Positions 1 through 13,825 of a DNA stretch of 64,000 nucleotides are shown here, in pieces. The notes beneath the pieces are model-generated. The model made no database searches. It saw nothing but the letters and a program-made list of their open reading frames with translations, and had not been told where the DNA came from. The stretch is from Mixophyes australis (lineage: Eukaryota; Chordata; Amphibia; Anura; Limnodynastidae): the NCBI GenBank assembly GCA_036250195.1, contig JAVHZZ010000003.1, positions 23,675,175-23,739,174 on the forward strand, written 5' to 3'. The position numbers and the translations under genes are program-made. Every line of letters starts with the position of its first letter. Positions within the stretch are counted from its first letter, which is position 1.

Positions 1-1494
1 GCGAACAAATAATGAAACTCACGAATGAAAATAAAATAAAAAAAATATTTCTACTTGATGTGGAAAACATTGTGTTATAAAAAAAAAGTTTTTTTTAGAA
101 ACTAATTGTGAGTATATCGTGTCAGTAATATTATCAATGTTATGCAAGCAGTGACTGCCATCCATCCCTTTTACTGATAAGGTGAAATGTGCTGAATTAT
201 ACAGAAAAATAAAAAAAATTGTGTACACACTTACAGAGGTAGGAGAAGCAGTGCTGTATAAATATTATCAGGTCTGCATTCATAACTCCAATATGGAAAT
301 CTTACAAGGAAATGGAAAATAAAACGACACTTAAGGCATCTTATAATTAACTTACGCTATATCTTGCAAAGCTAATTTGGGGTTAGTTACTATGGGTTAG
401 TACACATTTACCATTTGCTGGCAAATATTCTCAGTGTTGTTAGGTAAATTACTGAGATACATGAATCTTATCCAAAACAATTCACCCTTAATTGTTATTG
501 CAGGGTGCAAACCAGACATTTGAGAAGATGCTTGTGTACTTATGTTCTGTCATCGGATTCCAGGATGAAATAGTATTGGTCCATGATTAAACTTACTACA
601 AACTTTGGCCAGATGCACGATATCCTCTAAGCAGAGTGATCTGGAATTAGAAGAGTCAGAAAGCGGACTTATCGCTAGCGGTCATTAAAAGCTTACAATC
701 ACTCTACAATTATGCAAGACCCCACTCACTTTTAAAGAAACAGTCCAAATTGGGATATCCTTGCACATTTAATTAACATTTGCAGTTGCATTCGGAAAGA
801 TGTTAAAGAATAGCTGTCAGCGATGTTCCTACTAATGGGATCAATCCATAAAGGAAAATGTTAAAATGACAATCTAATGAGGACCTGACAATCTAGAGGA
901 TTGTTCCTAGTAAATGACTGTGGCCGTGGGCTTCTGACACAAGCTGCGGGGAATGTTTTGCAGGATGTCCGCTGTATGACAGACGCAGTGCTCTTTGTGT
1001 GTTATCGTGTAGGATCATGTAAAAATGTGCAAATGTAAAAAAAAATAAAAAATATTAGGAACCTACCCTGGAGGCCTAGTGAGAATTGCGTTAAATCCAG
1101 GAACCAGAGCTCTGTTGTGCCGGGGACTCCTCCTCCCCCATCCCTGCTGACCCAGTGGAAGGGTCGCGCCAGCTAGCCGCCATAATTAAGAATCAGCCGG
1201 CAGCGATCCGAGAGGGGCATCTAATAGCACCCAAGGCTTCAGATGCGACAGCAGGGAGAGTTGGTAGTTTGGGTGGGAGGCAAAGATAAATCTCCCAGCT
1301 CAGACTCAGTGGAGCTAGGGTAGAGAGGGGCTAAAGATCCCATTCACCCTGGCAGTGCATAGATGGCTGGATGTCGGTGAGTATTAAGCCAGTGGTCAGT
1401 AATGGCAAGTTACTGGCAGTCAGTAAAAGCCCAAAAGAAATCTGTAAAACATGGTGGCAAAGTAACAGTTACATTTTTAATGCTCAGCTTAGAG

Positions 1495-1641
1495 CAGTGT
1501 TGGCTAACCTGTGACACCCCAGGTGTTGTTAAACTACAAGTCCCAGCATACCCTTCCAGCAATAAGCTGCTATATATTGGCAAAGCATGCTGGGACTTGT
1601 AGTTTCACAACACCTGGAGTGTCACAGGTTAGCCAACACTG
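1495..1641. mobile_element. Palindromic hAT MITE with 8-bp target duplication
   Basis: A 147-bp near-palindrome begins CAGTGTTGGCTAACC and ends with its inverse complement. It is flanked on both sides by the exact 8-bp sequence GCTTAGAG (1487-1494 and 1642-1649). An 8-bp duplication and CAG-type termini are the hallmarks of hAT transposons; with no coding capacity this is a non-autonomous MITE. Each arm contains ACTACAAGTCCCAGCAT, which resembles the ZNF143/Staf binding consensus, in inverted orientation. Short open frames across it are shadows. Confidence 0.9.
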
Positions 1642-2164
1642 GCTTAGAGAGACCTATCTCCCACTCCTATACTTGCTTCATACTTTCTTATTAGATAATT
1701 ACTTATCCCTTGTCTAAGCCCCTTATAATATTTCACACGGAAAAAAAAAAAAGTATCTCCACGGAAAAACCTTACAGTGCAATGATTCTCTGAATAATTA
1801 TGCAATATATGTAAATCATGCTTTTTTTTCTGGGTGAAGCTCTTCAGGCTGAAATGACATTCACCAGTATCCCTGTGTAAGATTCAGATGTTACTCTGCT
1901 AAACGAAACACAGAATCCATAATGAAATTCACTAACCAGAGCTCAGGTCAGCCAACCATGACAAAAATATTCACTATGAAACTGCTGTGCTCCATCGAGG
2001 TACAGGACGGAGCAACTACACAGGCCGGAGTATCTTGACTAGGACAACAAAACACAGTTTAACACTTTAACACATTATCGTCAACCCTATTCCCCACGGC
2101 AGAAAATAAAAACACACAAGAAGAGTGAAGGTATTTGCCAGATACAGGACGAGAGCTCAACTTG

Positions 2165-2240
2165 TGTTGTAGAACTAAAAGTCTAAGCATGCCCTACCAG
2201 CTAGTGGCTTGCTGCAACTTCTATTTCCACAACAGATAGA
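2165..2240. repeat. Fragment related to the CAGTGTTGGCTAACC hAT MITE
   Basis: The stretch contains a decayed version of the arms of the MITE at 1495-1641 (GTTGTAGAACTAAAAGTC, AAGCATGCCCT, and an inverted TTCTATTTCCACAACA). Ends and target duplication cannot be made out. The assignment rests only on the inverted arms. Confidence 0.4.
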
Positions 2241-3664
2241 GATTTGCAGATTTCGGAGCCCAGAAAACAGAAAGAACAGCATCTCTTATGCAATTATGAT
2301 ATCAGTTAATAAAACAGAGGTAGGCAGCTCCACAATACCTAGAGAACCACAGGCAAGCCCAGAATACAGCATATTTTACACCATTATAATACTGGGATGT
2401 CTTCTGAAAGCAGCAAATTAAAAACAGAACCAAATCCACAGTGTAATAACATTTGACAACACCAGTCATTGCTGCAGAGAAGATATCTGTACATGTAGTA
2501 TGTAGGAGGAGGGGGGCTTGGGCTGTCATGAGCTCCAATCGCCTCCCACCTTCACAGTTCTTAACCCCCCACACATAAACTCCTCATCAGAAAACAGCAG
2601 CCCGCTGCAAGCATGGAGAGCCAGTAATATATCACAGAGATGCAACCATGTCACTGCTTAAAAGAGAGGAGATCTTACACAGCGGCGTCTGCAAGCTCAG
2701 GACCCAGGGTGGCAGCGGAATACTGTGAACCATTACCAGAACAAATCTGGAATTTCATAATAGCAGTGACTGGCTGGCCTGGGATAAACCACAGAGCAGC
2801 CTAGCGTTTCTTTCACTTAGGATAGCTGGCTGGCACAGACGATCTGCAGTCTGTGCAAGGTGCCTTATATAACAGGCTGATCTCTTTGCAAAGGAAAAGG
2901 ATTTCTGGGAGTCAGGGGGGGATATAAAGGCTTCCTTAGGTTGCAGACAGCAGATAATCCATCTCTTCCCAGGGAGAAGAAGTGTAATTCATAAAAGAAA
3001 AGGATAATTCTTTATATATATTAAGCACTTTGAGGAAGAGGAGCAGATTTAATGCAATGTTATATGCTGCAGAGGCCTAGCCTGTTCCCTCCTACTAGCT
3101 TAGACAAGGTAAATAATGTTCACTAGTATGACCATAATATGAAAGTCAAGCATCTAAAATACAGAGTAATATGTCAGCCAAGCAAACATGGGACCAATGG
3201 ACATTATGATCCACTAGCATTAGGGATAGTCAATATCACACTTAATCAGTAATTGGATGCAAGACATGTTAGCACCAAATTCACTCAACCTTTTTCTATT
3301 TATAACCAGGAATAAGATGGGGAACAAGAGATATTTCACACATAAACATACAGCATAGGAAGAGTAAGTTACAGATATTATTCATGGATAATAGAATAAT
3401 CCGTTGCACTCCCTTTCAAGAGAATGCAGTGAGAAGTCAGTATTACTGCACATCAAGAAGAGATCAGTTAGACAGTTAGATAGTAGAGAGTTAGAAAACC
3501 GACAGTAAACGCACTACAAGAGAGGGGAGCAGTGAGTAGGGTAGTGAGTGTACTCAGAGGTATGCTGGATAACAAGGGGCGCAGCAGCGAGACCGGTAGG
3601 GAGGTGGGGGCGCAACAACGATACCGCTATCAAACAGAGGGCAGAACAGTGGGTCCGCTAGGAA

Positions 3665-4590
3665 ACTGAGGGTAAAGAAGCGAGAGGGCTGGGGAGCTGG
3701 GGGGTAGAGAAGCGAGAGGGCTGGGGAGCTGGGGGGGTAGAGAAGCGAGAGGGCTGGGGAGCTGGGGGGGTAGAGAAGAGAGAGGGCTGGGGAGCTGGGG
3801 GGGTAGAGAAGAGAGAGGGCTGGGGAGCTGGGGGGGTAGAGAAGAGAGAGGGCTGGGGAGCTGGGGGGTAGAGAAGCGAGAGGGCTGGGGAGCTGGGGGG
3901 GTAGAGAAGCGAGAGGGCTGGGGAGCTGGGGGGGGTAGAGAAGAGAGAGGGCTAGGGAGCTGGGGGGGGTAGAGAAGCGAGAGGGCTAGGGAGCTGGGGG
4001 GGTAGAGAAGCGAGAGGGCTAGGGAGCTGGGGGGGGTAGAGAAGCGAGAGGGCTAGGGAGCTGGGGGGGGGGGGTAGAGAAGCGAGAGGGCTAGGGAGCT
4101 GGGGGGGGGGGGGTAGAGAAGCGAGAGGGCTAGGGAGCTGGGGGCAGAGCAGCGAGAGGGCTAGGGAGCTGGGGGCAGAGCAGCGAGAGGGCTAGGGAGC
4201 TGGGGGCAGAGCAGCGAGAGGGCTGGGGAGCTGGGGGCAGAGCAGCGAGAGGGCTAGGGAGCTGGGGGCAGAGCAGCGAGAGGGCTAGGGAGCTGGGGGC
4301 AGGATAGAGACTGCTAGGGAGCTGGGGGCAGGATAGAGACTGCTAGGGAGCTGGGGGCAGGATAGAGACTGCTAGGGAGCTGGGGGCAGGATAGAGACTG
4401 CTAGGGAGCTGGGGGCAGGATAGAGACTGCTAGGGAGCTGGGGGCAGGATAGAGACTGCTAGGGAGCTGGGGGCAGGATAGAGACTGCTAGGGAGCTGGG
4501 GGCAGGATAGAGACTGCTAGGGAGCTGGGGGCAGGATAGAGACTGCTAGGGAGCTGGGGGCAGGATAGAGACTGCTAGGGAGATGGGGGC
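3665..4590. repeat. G-rich minisatellite with three successive unit types (about 33, 31 and 29 bp)
   Basis: A head-to-tail array in XKR6 intron 1, about 1.3-2.2 kb from exon 1. The left part repeats a roughly 33-bp unit (GAGAGGGCTGGGGAGCTGGG plus GGGTAGAGAAGC) with a G-run that varies from about 6 to 12. The middle part (about 4140-4300) repeats a 31-bp unit with CAGAGCAGCGAGAGGGCTAG. The right part (about 4300-4590) repeats a nearly perfect 29-bp unit with CAGGATAGAGACTGCTAGGG. All share the core AGGGAGCTGGGGG. The G-runs could form G-quadruplexes on the plus strand, which is inference. Confidence 0.95.
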
Positions 4591-5229
4591 AGACCAGACT
4601 GTTTTGAAGCAAAACAACGAGACTACTATAGGACAGAACAGTGAGACTACTAGAAAGAAGAGGACAGTCCAGGGAGACTGTTAGACAGCAGGAGGCAGAG
4701 CTGTGAGACTGCTAGAGCTGGGCACAGAACAGCGCTAGTACCAAGGAGCAGACAGCAGCACCGTGAGGATAGACTGTCCTGTACAGTAGCTGACTGCAGA
4801 GACTGCTTTCAGATCCAGTCACTGCAGTTCAGCACCACGGGTTGGGGACAGCTCCCAGCGCTCAGACAATACCTGACCTGGCTGCCAAACACTCCGAGCT
4901 CTGCTCCTGACATTGCACCAAATGCATCCAGCGACTCCCCACCTCCCGCCTGCCATCCCCCGTGTACTGAGCAGGGCTTCGCCCCTGTGTCTGGGATTAT
5001 CACACATTGTAGGAACATTTGGGTGTGTAACAGACCAGACTGAAAGCTGCAGCGTCTCCTGTTTCCTAATCCCTCCTCTAAGAATGGCAAGGGAAGGTTA
5101 TTCTCTGTGGCCCAGCCAGTACACCCTGGTAGGGCCACATTGCTCACGGATGAAGGTTACTGAAACGTTATCCAAACACTGAACACTCCAAGTGCTCATC
5201 CAATATCAAGCGCTATAATCTACTACAAA

Positions 5230-5625
5230 TCAGCATCCCATGAACAGTGCATCCTCCCCTGCACCCCCACATGAACAGTGCATCCTCCCCTGCACCCCCA
5301 CATGAACAGTGCATCCTCCCCTGCACCCCCACATGAACAGTGCATCCTCCCCTGCACCCCCACATGAACAGTGCATCCTCCCCTGCATCCCCACATGAAC
5401 AGTGCATCCTCCCCTGCACCCCCACATGAACAGTGCATCCTCCCCTGCACCCCCACATGTACAGTATATTATTTACCCCCAAGATGAACAGTGCATCCTC
5501 CCCTGCACCCCCAAGATGAACAGTGCATCCCACCCTGCACCTCCACATGAACAGTGCATCCTGCTTTGCACCCCCACATGAACAGTGCATCCTGCTTTGC
5601 ACCTCCACATGAACAGAATATCATT
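5230..5625. repeat. 31-bp minisatellite next to XKR6 exon 1
   Basis: About twelve copies of a 31-bp unit (ATGAACAGTGCATCCTCCCC plus TGCACCCCCAC). The left copies are nearly identical and those to the right more diverged. The array lies in intron 1 only about 250-640 bp from the splice donor. Open frames through it on the minus strand (repeats reading Gly-Gly-Cys-Thr-Val-His) are artefacts of the repeat. Confidence 0.95.
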
Positions 5626-5865
5626 ATTTATCCCTCAGTTGAACTGTGCATCAAGCCTTGCAAACCAACCTTACATCACGTCCCTGTACACCCCTGTTAT
5701 AAGAGCCCCCCAAGTGCCCTACACAACCAGAGTATAATCCTATGCACCGCACATTAATTACAAGCACCTCACATTGCCAGGGCATCCTCTCCTGACATTA
5801 TACCCTTCCACAGCTTCCATCTGCCCCTGTACCCCCACAGACAAGCCATGATCTCCATATCCCCC

Positions 5866-6665
<800 letters not shown>

Positions 6666-6829
6666 GTTACCCACTGGAGGGTTCAAAATGGCCGCCCTGC
6701 CAGCCTGGGACCCTGCTGTACTGGATGGGAGCTCAGGTTCCCATGGTGTTCCTGGATCATTGTAAGTGGAGGGAAGAGTGTTAGTGGTTACATGGAAGAT
6801 TTAACCCAATGGGTACCTCAGACCCTCCA

Positions 6830-7775
6830 AAATAAATACATTGAATTATACCCTCCAACATAAATTAAATTGTATCAGACCCTCTAAAATAAATTGAAGA
6901 TTGGGTATTTCAAACCCACTAAAATAATCAAAATGAAGATTGGGTACATCAGCACCGTAACATAATTAATTTGAAGATTGGGTACATCAGACCCTCTAAC
7001 ATAATTAAATTGTATCAGACCCTCTAAAATAAATTGAAGATTGGGTACATCAGACCCTCTAAAATAATTAATTTGAAAATTGGGTACATCAGACCCTCTA
7101 AAATAATTAATTTGAAGATTGGGTACCTCAGACCCTCTAAAATAATTAAATTGTATCAGACCCTCTAAAATAAATTGAAGATTGGGTACATCAGACCCTC
7201 TAACATAATTCAATTGTATCAAACCCTCTAAAAGAAATTGAGGATTGGGTACAGCAGACCCTCTAACATTAATTAAAATGAAAATTGGGTACCTCAGACC
7301 CTCTAACATAATTAAATTGTATCAAACCCTCTAAAATAAATTGAAGATTGGGTACATCAGACCCTCTAAAATAATTAATTTGAAGATTGGGTATATCAGA
7401 CCCTCTAAAATAAATTTAATATTGGGTACCTCAGACCTTCTAAAATAATTCAATTGCAGATTGGGTATAATCAGACCCTCTAACATAATTAAATTGTATC
7501 AAACCCTCTAAAATAAATTGAAGATTGGGTATTTCAGACCCTCTAACATAATTAAATTGAAGATTGGGTACAAAAAGACCCTCTAATATAAATAAATTGA
7601 AGATTGGGGTCATCAGACCCTCTAACATAATTACATTGACTCCGACCCGTTGAAATAAATTGAAGTTTGGGTACATCAGAACCTCTAAAATATCTGAATT
7701 GAAGATTGGGTACATCAGACCTTCTGACATTATTAAAATGAAGCTTGGGTACATGAGACCCTCTAACATAACTTC
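6830..7775. repeat. AT-rich tandem array just upstream of XKR6
   Basis: About 25 irregular copies of a unit of roughly 36-40 bp built on TTGAAGATTGGGTACATCAG followed by ACCCTCTAAAATAATT. Some copies are paired with a shorter variant reading TTGTATCAGACCCTCTAA, which gives a composite period of about 70-80 bp in places. The array begins about 300 bp upstream of the XKR6 ATG. Minus-strand open frames (repeats of RGSDVPNLQF) arise from the repeat and are not genes. Confidence 0.93.
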
Positions 7776-7779
7776 TTCT

Positions 7780-9274
7780 ACCAGGTACTGAATGCGCTGT
7801 TGCTGAATATCTCACTTAATTTACAATAGCATTCACAGTACCTGGGCTGAGATTGTTTTCAATGTAACTTAATCAGGTTCCTGCAAATGTAAATGTAGTG
7901 GGACGTTCTGCAGCAGAGCATTTTGTGAAATAGTTCACACTAGAGGGTCTGGCACCTTTATACTCCAATGTCAGATAAATAATTTGTTAATGGGTTATAA
8001 ATATTAATAATTAGACTTCAGGCAATCCATTGTACTGCAGCTGCTGTGGAACGACAAGTCCCAGTAATCCTTGTTGATTAACCACGCCTGCTATCTGATC
8101 TGTAACAATAGACAAACACCAATAGAACATAGCATATTATAAAACTCCAAATTAAAACAGGACTTTATACTTTATTAAAAACAGTTTGAACCAGTTGTCA
8201 GTGAACAATTTGATCTCTCTTTTTATGAGCATTAGTTTTTAAGTACAAGAAACAGGCACTTAGAAATATGATGATTTTAAGTTTCATAACATTTTAAAAT
8301 GTATTGAAAATAAAGAGTGACTTTTCTTTACAGAAGTTATTTAATATATAATTTTATATTTGAATCAGACCTTATTATTTGATACATCATTAGTGTAATT
8401 AATCTTCTTTTTAATTGTCCAAACTTCCTCAAAGTGGTTCTATTCGTAACAATGGAATCAAATATGGATTTAATTTGCAACAAGTTTTTCTTGTCAGTAA
8501 ATCTGGATTGAAAAATACAAAGCTATCTGGTACTCAATTAGTACATATTATTGATGACGTAACTATTGGATCCATCCAATTGTAGCTATATTTGTAAATT
8601 AATGAAGTAAAACATTGATTAGAATTTACAGTGTTACTTTGGCTGGCCTACGTTATTCTGCCTTTGACAGAAGGCATTGTAAGTATGCACAAAAATACCG
8701 GGAACTACGGGTTACGTTTAAAATGCATATAGACTACGCTTTGCAAAATGTTTCATTGTACTTTTAAATAGTCTATTACAATTTTGTCAAATTTAAATAG
8801 CATACTGCTAGAAATCAAGAAAGAGAAGTTTTTCTATACTTGGTATGTTGAATTTATACCATAGTCATTGCTCAAGCCTGCACTTAAATACAAGTACTGC
8901 CAGTCAGTGCACTTTTATTTTTATTGACAAGGTGTAATGTGAACGTACATTTAAATTTCAAAAATAAATTGCAGTCCTCACTTATTGCTACAGTTGCTTG
9001 GATTGCATTGTGCACTGTGGATAAGTCTAAGGTATTTACACATTGGTGTTGAAAATCATGCTTTTACTAGAGTTACTTAATGCTAGTAAAATCATATCAA
9101 CAGAATTGGTTCCAATGACCCCTAACCCAATTCCTCTGTTGCCTGCGGTCAGGAGCAGAGTTGGTGTCCATAGCATGCTACAGAATCATGTGTCAAATGT
9201 GAATGTGTAACTAACTTCATGCAATCATTAGAACGTTTTATTTTGTACAAAACATCAGAACCGTACTGTAAGTA
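7780..9274. other. No gene recognised
   Basis: AT-rich non-coding sequence. A short segment near 8035-8070 with GGAACGACAAGTCCCAGTA looks like an old fragment of the ACTACAAGTCCCAGCA-type MITE arms. No other structure was found. Confidence 0.6.
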
Positions 9275-9568
9275 AATTTCAGTCTCCTGGACAAAGCCAT
9301 GTTACAATGCAAGGGGTGCAAATTAGTATTCTGTTTTGCACATAAGTTAAATACTGACTGTTTTTTCATGTAGCACACAAATATCAACTTTAAATTTCAG
9401 TGTACAAATAAGCTATCAAGTATTTGTGTGCTACATGAAAAAACAGTCAGTATTTAACTTATGTGCAAAACAGAATACTAATTTGCACCCCTTGCATTGT
9501 AACATGGTTTTGTCCAGAGACTGAAATAAGAAGTTTCTCAATTTAAGATCCTTAATGACTCAGGCCCC
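9275..9568. mobile_element. Palindromic MITE (CCTGATTCATTAAGG family)
   Basis: A long inverted repeat: TCTCCTGGACAAAGCCATGT at the left recurs inverted near 9510, and the arms stay alignable through GTGCAAATTAGTATTCTG and TACTGACTGTTTTTTCATGT to a centre near 9400. The right terminus ends CCTTAATGACTCAGGCCCC. The outermost left terminus (GGGGCCTGATTCATTAAGG) is missing, so the left end is truncated. Related copies lie at 20638-20771, 27460-27748, 27971-28193, 28201-29850 (split) and 45550-45743. No coding capacity; the superfamily is not clear. Confidence 0.85.
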
Positions 9569-12486
9569 AAAATTGATACAGACTAAAAAATGATTTGGGT
9601 ACCTTTAATTTTTCCTCAAGATTTTTTGAAAACATGTACCATTGTTACACACCGTTAAGAAATAAACAAATTAAAAAATATGCGTTAGAAACTGTGACAT
9701 CAATTGCACTTAATAATATATTAGGGGTGTGGTCACAATGCTTCTGGGGTGTGGCCACGGTTCCAGAGGGCTGCTTAGTACTAAAGCATTAGGCTGTCCA
9801 TTACATACCTTAATTATGCACAAAAGAGAGTATGCCCACGACACAGCTTTCCAACTGTTCCTGTAAAATTGTCTTGCACCAATATGTGTGTCTCTTGAGT
9901 GTTTGAAAGATTTTATTACTTTGGTCAAAATGCACCTAAATGCTCTTTCCATCATAATATCTCATTTACATAATGCCCCAGAACATGAAAATTCTGTTTT
10001 GCCTATATGTGTGTAACTTGCCCACGCTCTGCAGATACCCTAATTCTCCCAGCTCTTTCCTTTTAGCAATGTTTTGTACAGATGCTGACATCTTGGCCTG
10101 CAAATCTATGCACTTGTCCGGGAACATTCAGACTTTTGCACTTCTGTAAATTATTACTTTGTGACTCCTTGATTAAGGCCACAGAATAATCAGCCCACAG
10201 GACAGCCCATGCCAACAGCTAAGTTAAAGAAAACATAAGGCATTGCAATCTGAAGTACAAAACAGAGAGAGAAGGACACAAGAATTTTTTTAATAACTGT
10301 ATACTAAGATCAGGCTTTTACTCCCGCTATAATATTTATCCTGGAGATATACTATTTTATAAGCTGCATGGCAGGTACACTTTTGTGTACAGTAATTTAT
10401 GGTTACAGTTTTGGATGTATCGCCCTCCTAGAAGCCCCAATGCTGAGCATATGGGGGTATATAAGGAGCTACTAGGAGATTGTCTGTGTAAAATAACGTG
10501 CAGAGGAATCCGCTTGTGTCCAGAACGGTTCTCTTAACGATTCAGCACTTTCTGCAGAATCATGCTTCCTTTGAAGTGTGGTTTTATGCAGACGTCACTA
10601 CGAGGGTCCCCGGAGGGGGGGTGGGGGGAGGCCTCATTAAAATCATTCACACTCCTAGATCTTGCTTAGAAAATCGGATAACTAGCAGGCAAAGCAAACA
10701 ATGATAAAAACTGCCTGTGTGAGAGCATAAATATTCCTGTCCAGCCCCAAATTTCAATGGTTGTGCTTGAACTATATCTAATTAACAGTCATGACATTAC
10801 TTGAATTGGATGTACCATTATTGTCTTTTACTACCTGTCGTGATATTAAAGTGGAAAACTGCAATATATTGGATATATAGTAGTACAGTAGACAACCCGC
10901 TATCCTACACTTCATTGGTTGTCAAAATAATTTATTAATTGCTTCGTGAGTGATGCCATGTTTTTCAAAAACTTTGTCCCCAAGTTGCAGACTTCGTTTG
11001 GGTAAATAAATAGCTCTATTGTATTCTAGAGCCAACCTTTCTTTCCTGTCATTTCTAGATTTTCACATCTTAAACACTGAAATAAAACAGTTGATTACAT
11101 GTGATACTCATGGCTAAGATATGATTGCCTTCATCGTACAATTCCCCCATGGAGCTCTTTCCATTTCAGATGCTAGTAGGTATAATATGTTTATTCAGTA
11201 GATATGGAGAGCAGATGGATACTGTAAATGCAATTGGGGAGTCATATGTAAAGACTTCTATTTACAAGCCTCCAGGTGCTTTTAGACTAGTAATTTGCTC
11301 TGTGTATAGTCTATACAGTGCCGTTGTGTGACTTTAATGTCTGGTGACCATGGCACATGTTTTCATCCACATGCCTCTCCTCTGTTTAATGCCGCTGTGC
11401 CTATTGTGGCACTTTCCCCTGGTCACATTCCAGTATCAACATCAGTAATTTGTTTGTGCCGTTCTCCAACCCCCTGCCATCCACCAGTACACCGAGCAAT
11501 GCCGCTAGGTACATGCAGATTGCCCTTCACAAGTAAAGCAGTATGAAGCAGGACATACCTCCGAGCTGTCCATGCAATGGAGACGAAGTCCTAACAGAGC
11601 GGGGCAGGCATTCAAAAATCAGGATTGCCCCGACAGAATCAGACTGTCCTGCTCTCTCCTACCTGTTCTTCCAGCTTTCATGAACTGGTATTGCAGTAAA
11701 TTGAGCACTCCCCACTCCCCCTGTTCCTTCCTCACCGACCGCCCCCCTTCCCCGGTTCTCTATACTACCCCTGCATCGTTTACTTACCAAATTACTATAG
11801 AGCTTCTTCACAACTTCTTCGGCAGCTCCATCCGGCTCCGATCCACTTACAGTGTCGCGGATGGGACCCGATGACATCATGGCACTGTCGCAGTCAGCGT
11901 TAAGGGGGCATGATCTGGGCCCTAACCACAGAGGATAGGGGGCGAAATCTTAGCCAGTAGGACTTATCGGTGTTCTCGCTGGTACCCCGGGGGATCAGTC
12001 CGACCTTGGTTGAAGGTACCAATGAATATGCTGGTGATGTTACAACCAAACAATAGCGCTTAAGGGCTATAGCATTGAAAGAGGGGATTTCCTGCTCTCA
12101 AAGGGTACTGCTGATTTCCCTTCTGTCCAATTCACTTCATCTTCTATATATTTCTGCAGGCAGTGGAGGAAGGGCTTCATTATGACAACATGTATTGGCA
12201 CAATGATGTCATTAAGCCCCACCCCTCCTTGCAACCCTCATTGAACCCTCTGTGTGCCCAACATGAGTCCCACTCGTCCTTAGCACTGAATGGGGTTAAA
12301 TTGGGCTCCACCTTCAGGCAACTTCAGTGTATTAGTTTGTATGTGGGATCTTTCAACTTTTACTATATACATTTATTTGTGACTAGGTTTTAATCCCCCT
12401 TTACTGGAAATGTCTTTTGTTGCTGGTCTCCAATCTCCCTGGTGTACAGATAAGAAATAAAGACTGGAGGGCTTATCCTTATAAGT
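9569..12486. other. No gene recognised
   Basis: Mostly AT-rich non-coding DNA. Around 11550-11880 there is a GC-richer segment starting GACATACCTCCGAGCTGTCC that resembles the ends of a frog MITE with ACATACCTCCCAACTGTCC termini, but no second end was found. Short open frames have no recognisable similarity. Confidence 0.5.
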
Positions 12487-13118
12487 CAGTGGTTAGGGAA
12501 CAGGGGTAAATTACCCCAAATGGGTTAAAAATGAAATTCCTGGGGGTAATGCTGCTGATTCACATGCTGTCAGTTGGATTGTAGACCCCTTTAAATGGGA
12601 AATTGCTGTTGTACCAGAAGAGCCTCAAGGGTTGGCAGAGGCACTTCTTGAGCTTCGATGCAATAATGAAGCACGTATTGCATTTGAAAACAAAGCAGAT
12701 CTGTCATATTTTTGGATGTCAACAGCTGCAAAGGCATCAAAATTGCACATGAGGAGGCAGTCAAAAAGTTGCTGCCTTTTGCAACAACCTACCTTTGCGA
12801 ACAAGGATTTTCCACTCTAACGAACATAAAAACAAAGCAGAGAAATCGATTGGACGCTGAAGACTGTATCCAAATTGCTCTGACATCAAAATGCCCCAAT
12901 ATTGAAGCTCTCGTTTCAAAAATGAAGCAACATCATTTCTCCAAAACCTGAAGTTTTAAAGTTGAAACTTTCAAAGAAATAATTTTGAATAGATTCAATA
13001 AAATTTTGAATTCCAATAATTAATAATATATGATTTCCTTCCTTTCAAATCAAGGGGGTAACGTCAGCGTATCTAAATATATTTGGGGATAAAAGGTAAA
13101 AAAGTTCCCTGACCCCTG
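12487..13118 (+). mobile_element. Internally deleted hAT transposon with 8-bp target duplication
   Basis: The left end reads CAGTGGTTAGGGAAC and the right end is the inverse complement of CAGGGGTCAGGGAAC. The flanks are TTATAAGT (12479-12486) and TTATACGT (13119-13126), an 8-bp duplication with one mismatch. Only the 3' part of the transposase is left inside, so this is a deletion derivative. AATAAA-like signals follow the stop codon. Confidence 0.85.
12550..12951 (+). pseudogene. hAT transposase C-terminal remnant (dimerisation domain)
   Basis: From about 12550 the frame reads HAVSWIVDPF, then GLAEALLELRCNNEAR, then FWMSTAAK. A single-base frameshift near 12735-12740 moves the reading to the frame with KKLLPFATTYLCEQGFS, TLTNIKTKQRNRL and a Lys/Met-rich end before TGA at 12949. 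The YLCEQGFSTLTNIKTKQRNRL block is the typical C-terminal hAT dimerisation region, of the kind seen in Buster/ZBED5-like proteins. The zinc finger and the catalytic RNase H-like core are absent. A dead copy. Confidence 0.85.
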
Positions 13119-13299
13119 TTATACGTAAACAGCAGCTAAGTCTTCTTCCGGCATGAAAATCAATTGCTGAACTGGAAACTCCAGTGGCCAAGAAGTTTTT
13201 TGAGACACAATCTCTTTTTTTGCGTGTGTTTTCCAGAAGATCTTCCTGCCCCCCGGATATACAGGTACATTGTTGTTCCCCATTCAGATTAACGTGATG

Positions 13300-13322
13300 C
13301 TCACGGGGGGGGGGGGGGGGTG
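13300..13322. repeat. Poly-G tract
   Basis: An uninterrupted run of about 18 G followed by TGG. Likely length-unstable and prone to sequencing error. Confidence 0.9.
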
Positions 13323-13825
13323 GCTTCAGTACCCTGCTATAAGCTTGGAAAAAGCCCACCAGAGCAGTAGGGAGGATCTCCTACATGGAACCATTAGAGG
13401 AGTGAACTGAACCTGACCAATCAGAGGATTCCAAGTAAGAGTTTGTGGTTTAACTTATCCTATTATCCTACCTAATTCCACCCAAAATTATTTTTTTTTA
13501 GATGTAGGTGAAAATAGCATTAATAAATATTTTGATGTATTTAACACTTGTATTGAATTTGTCCTACATTTATTTATTTCTGTGGAGCTCCATAATACCA
13601 CAAGATGATTTTATTGTGTGCTGTATGAACATTATTAATAAACTGCAGCTATTTTTCTTAAATTTATTGATCATCACACATGGTGAAAGGTACTGAGGTA
13701 TTCAATATTATATCTTTGTAACTCTGAGTTTATATCCCGTCTTTCGTGGTCTCAAGGATCTACATCTTCTGAAACTAGAAAAAGTAATGGTGAAGAAGAC
13801 GGGCACTAAATAGATTATCAATATT

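Noticed and set aside
5213..5608. Minus-strand Cys/Gly-rich ORFs in the 31-bp array
   Set aside because: The Cys and His pattern mimics a metal-binding protein but is one repeat unit read in several frames.
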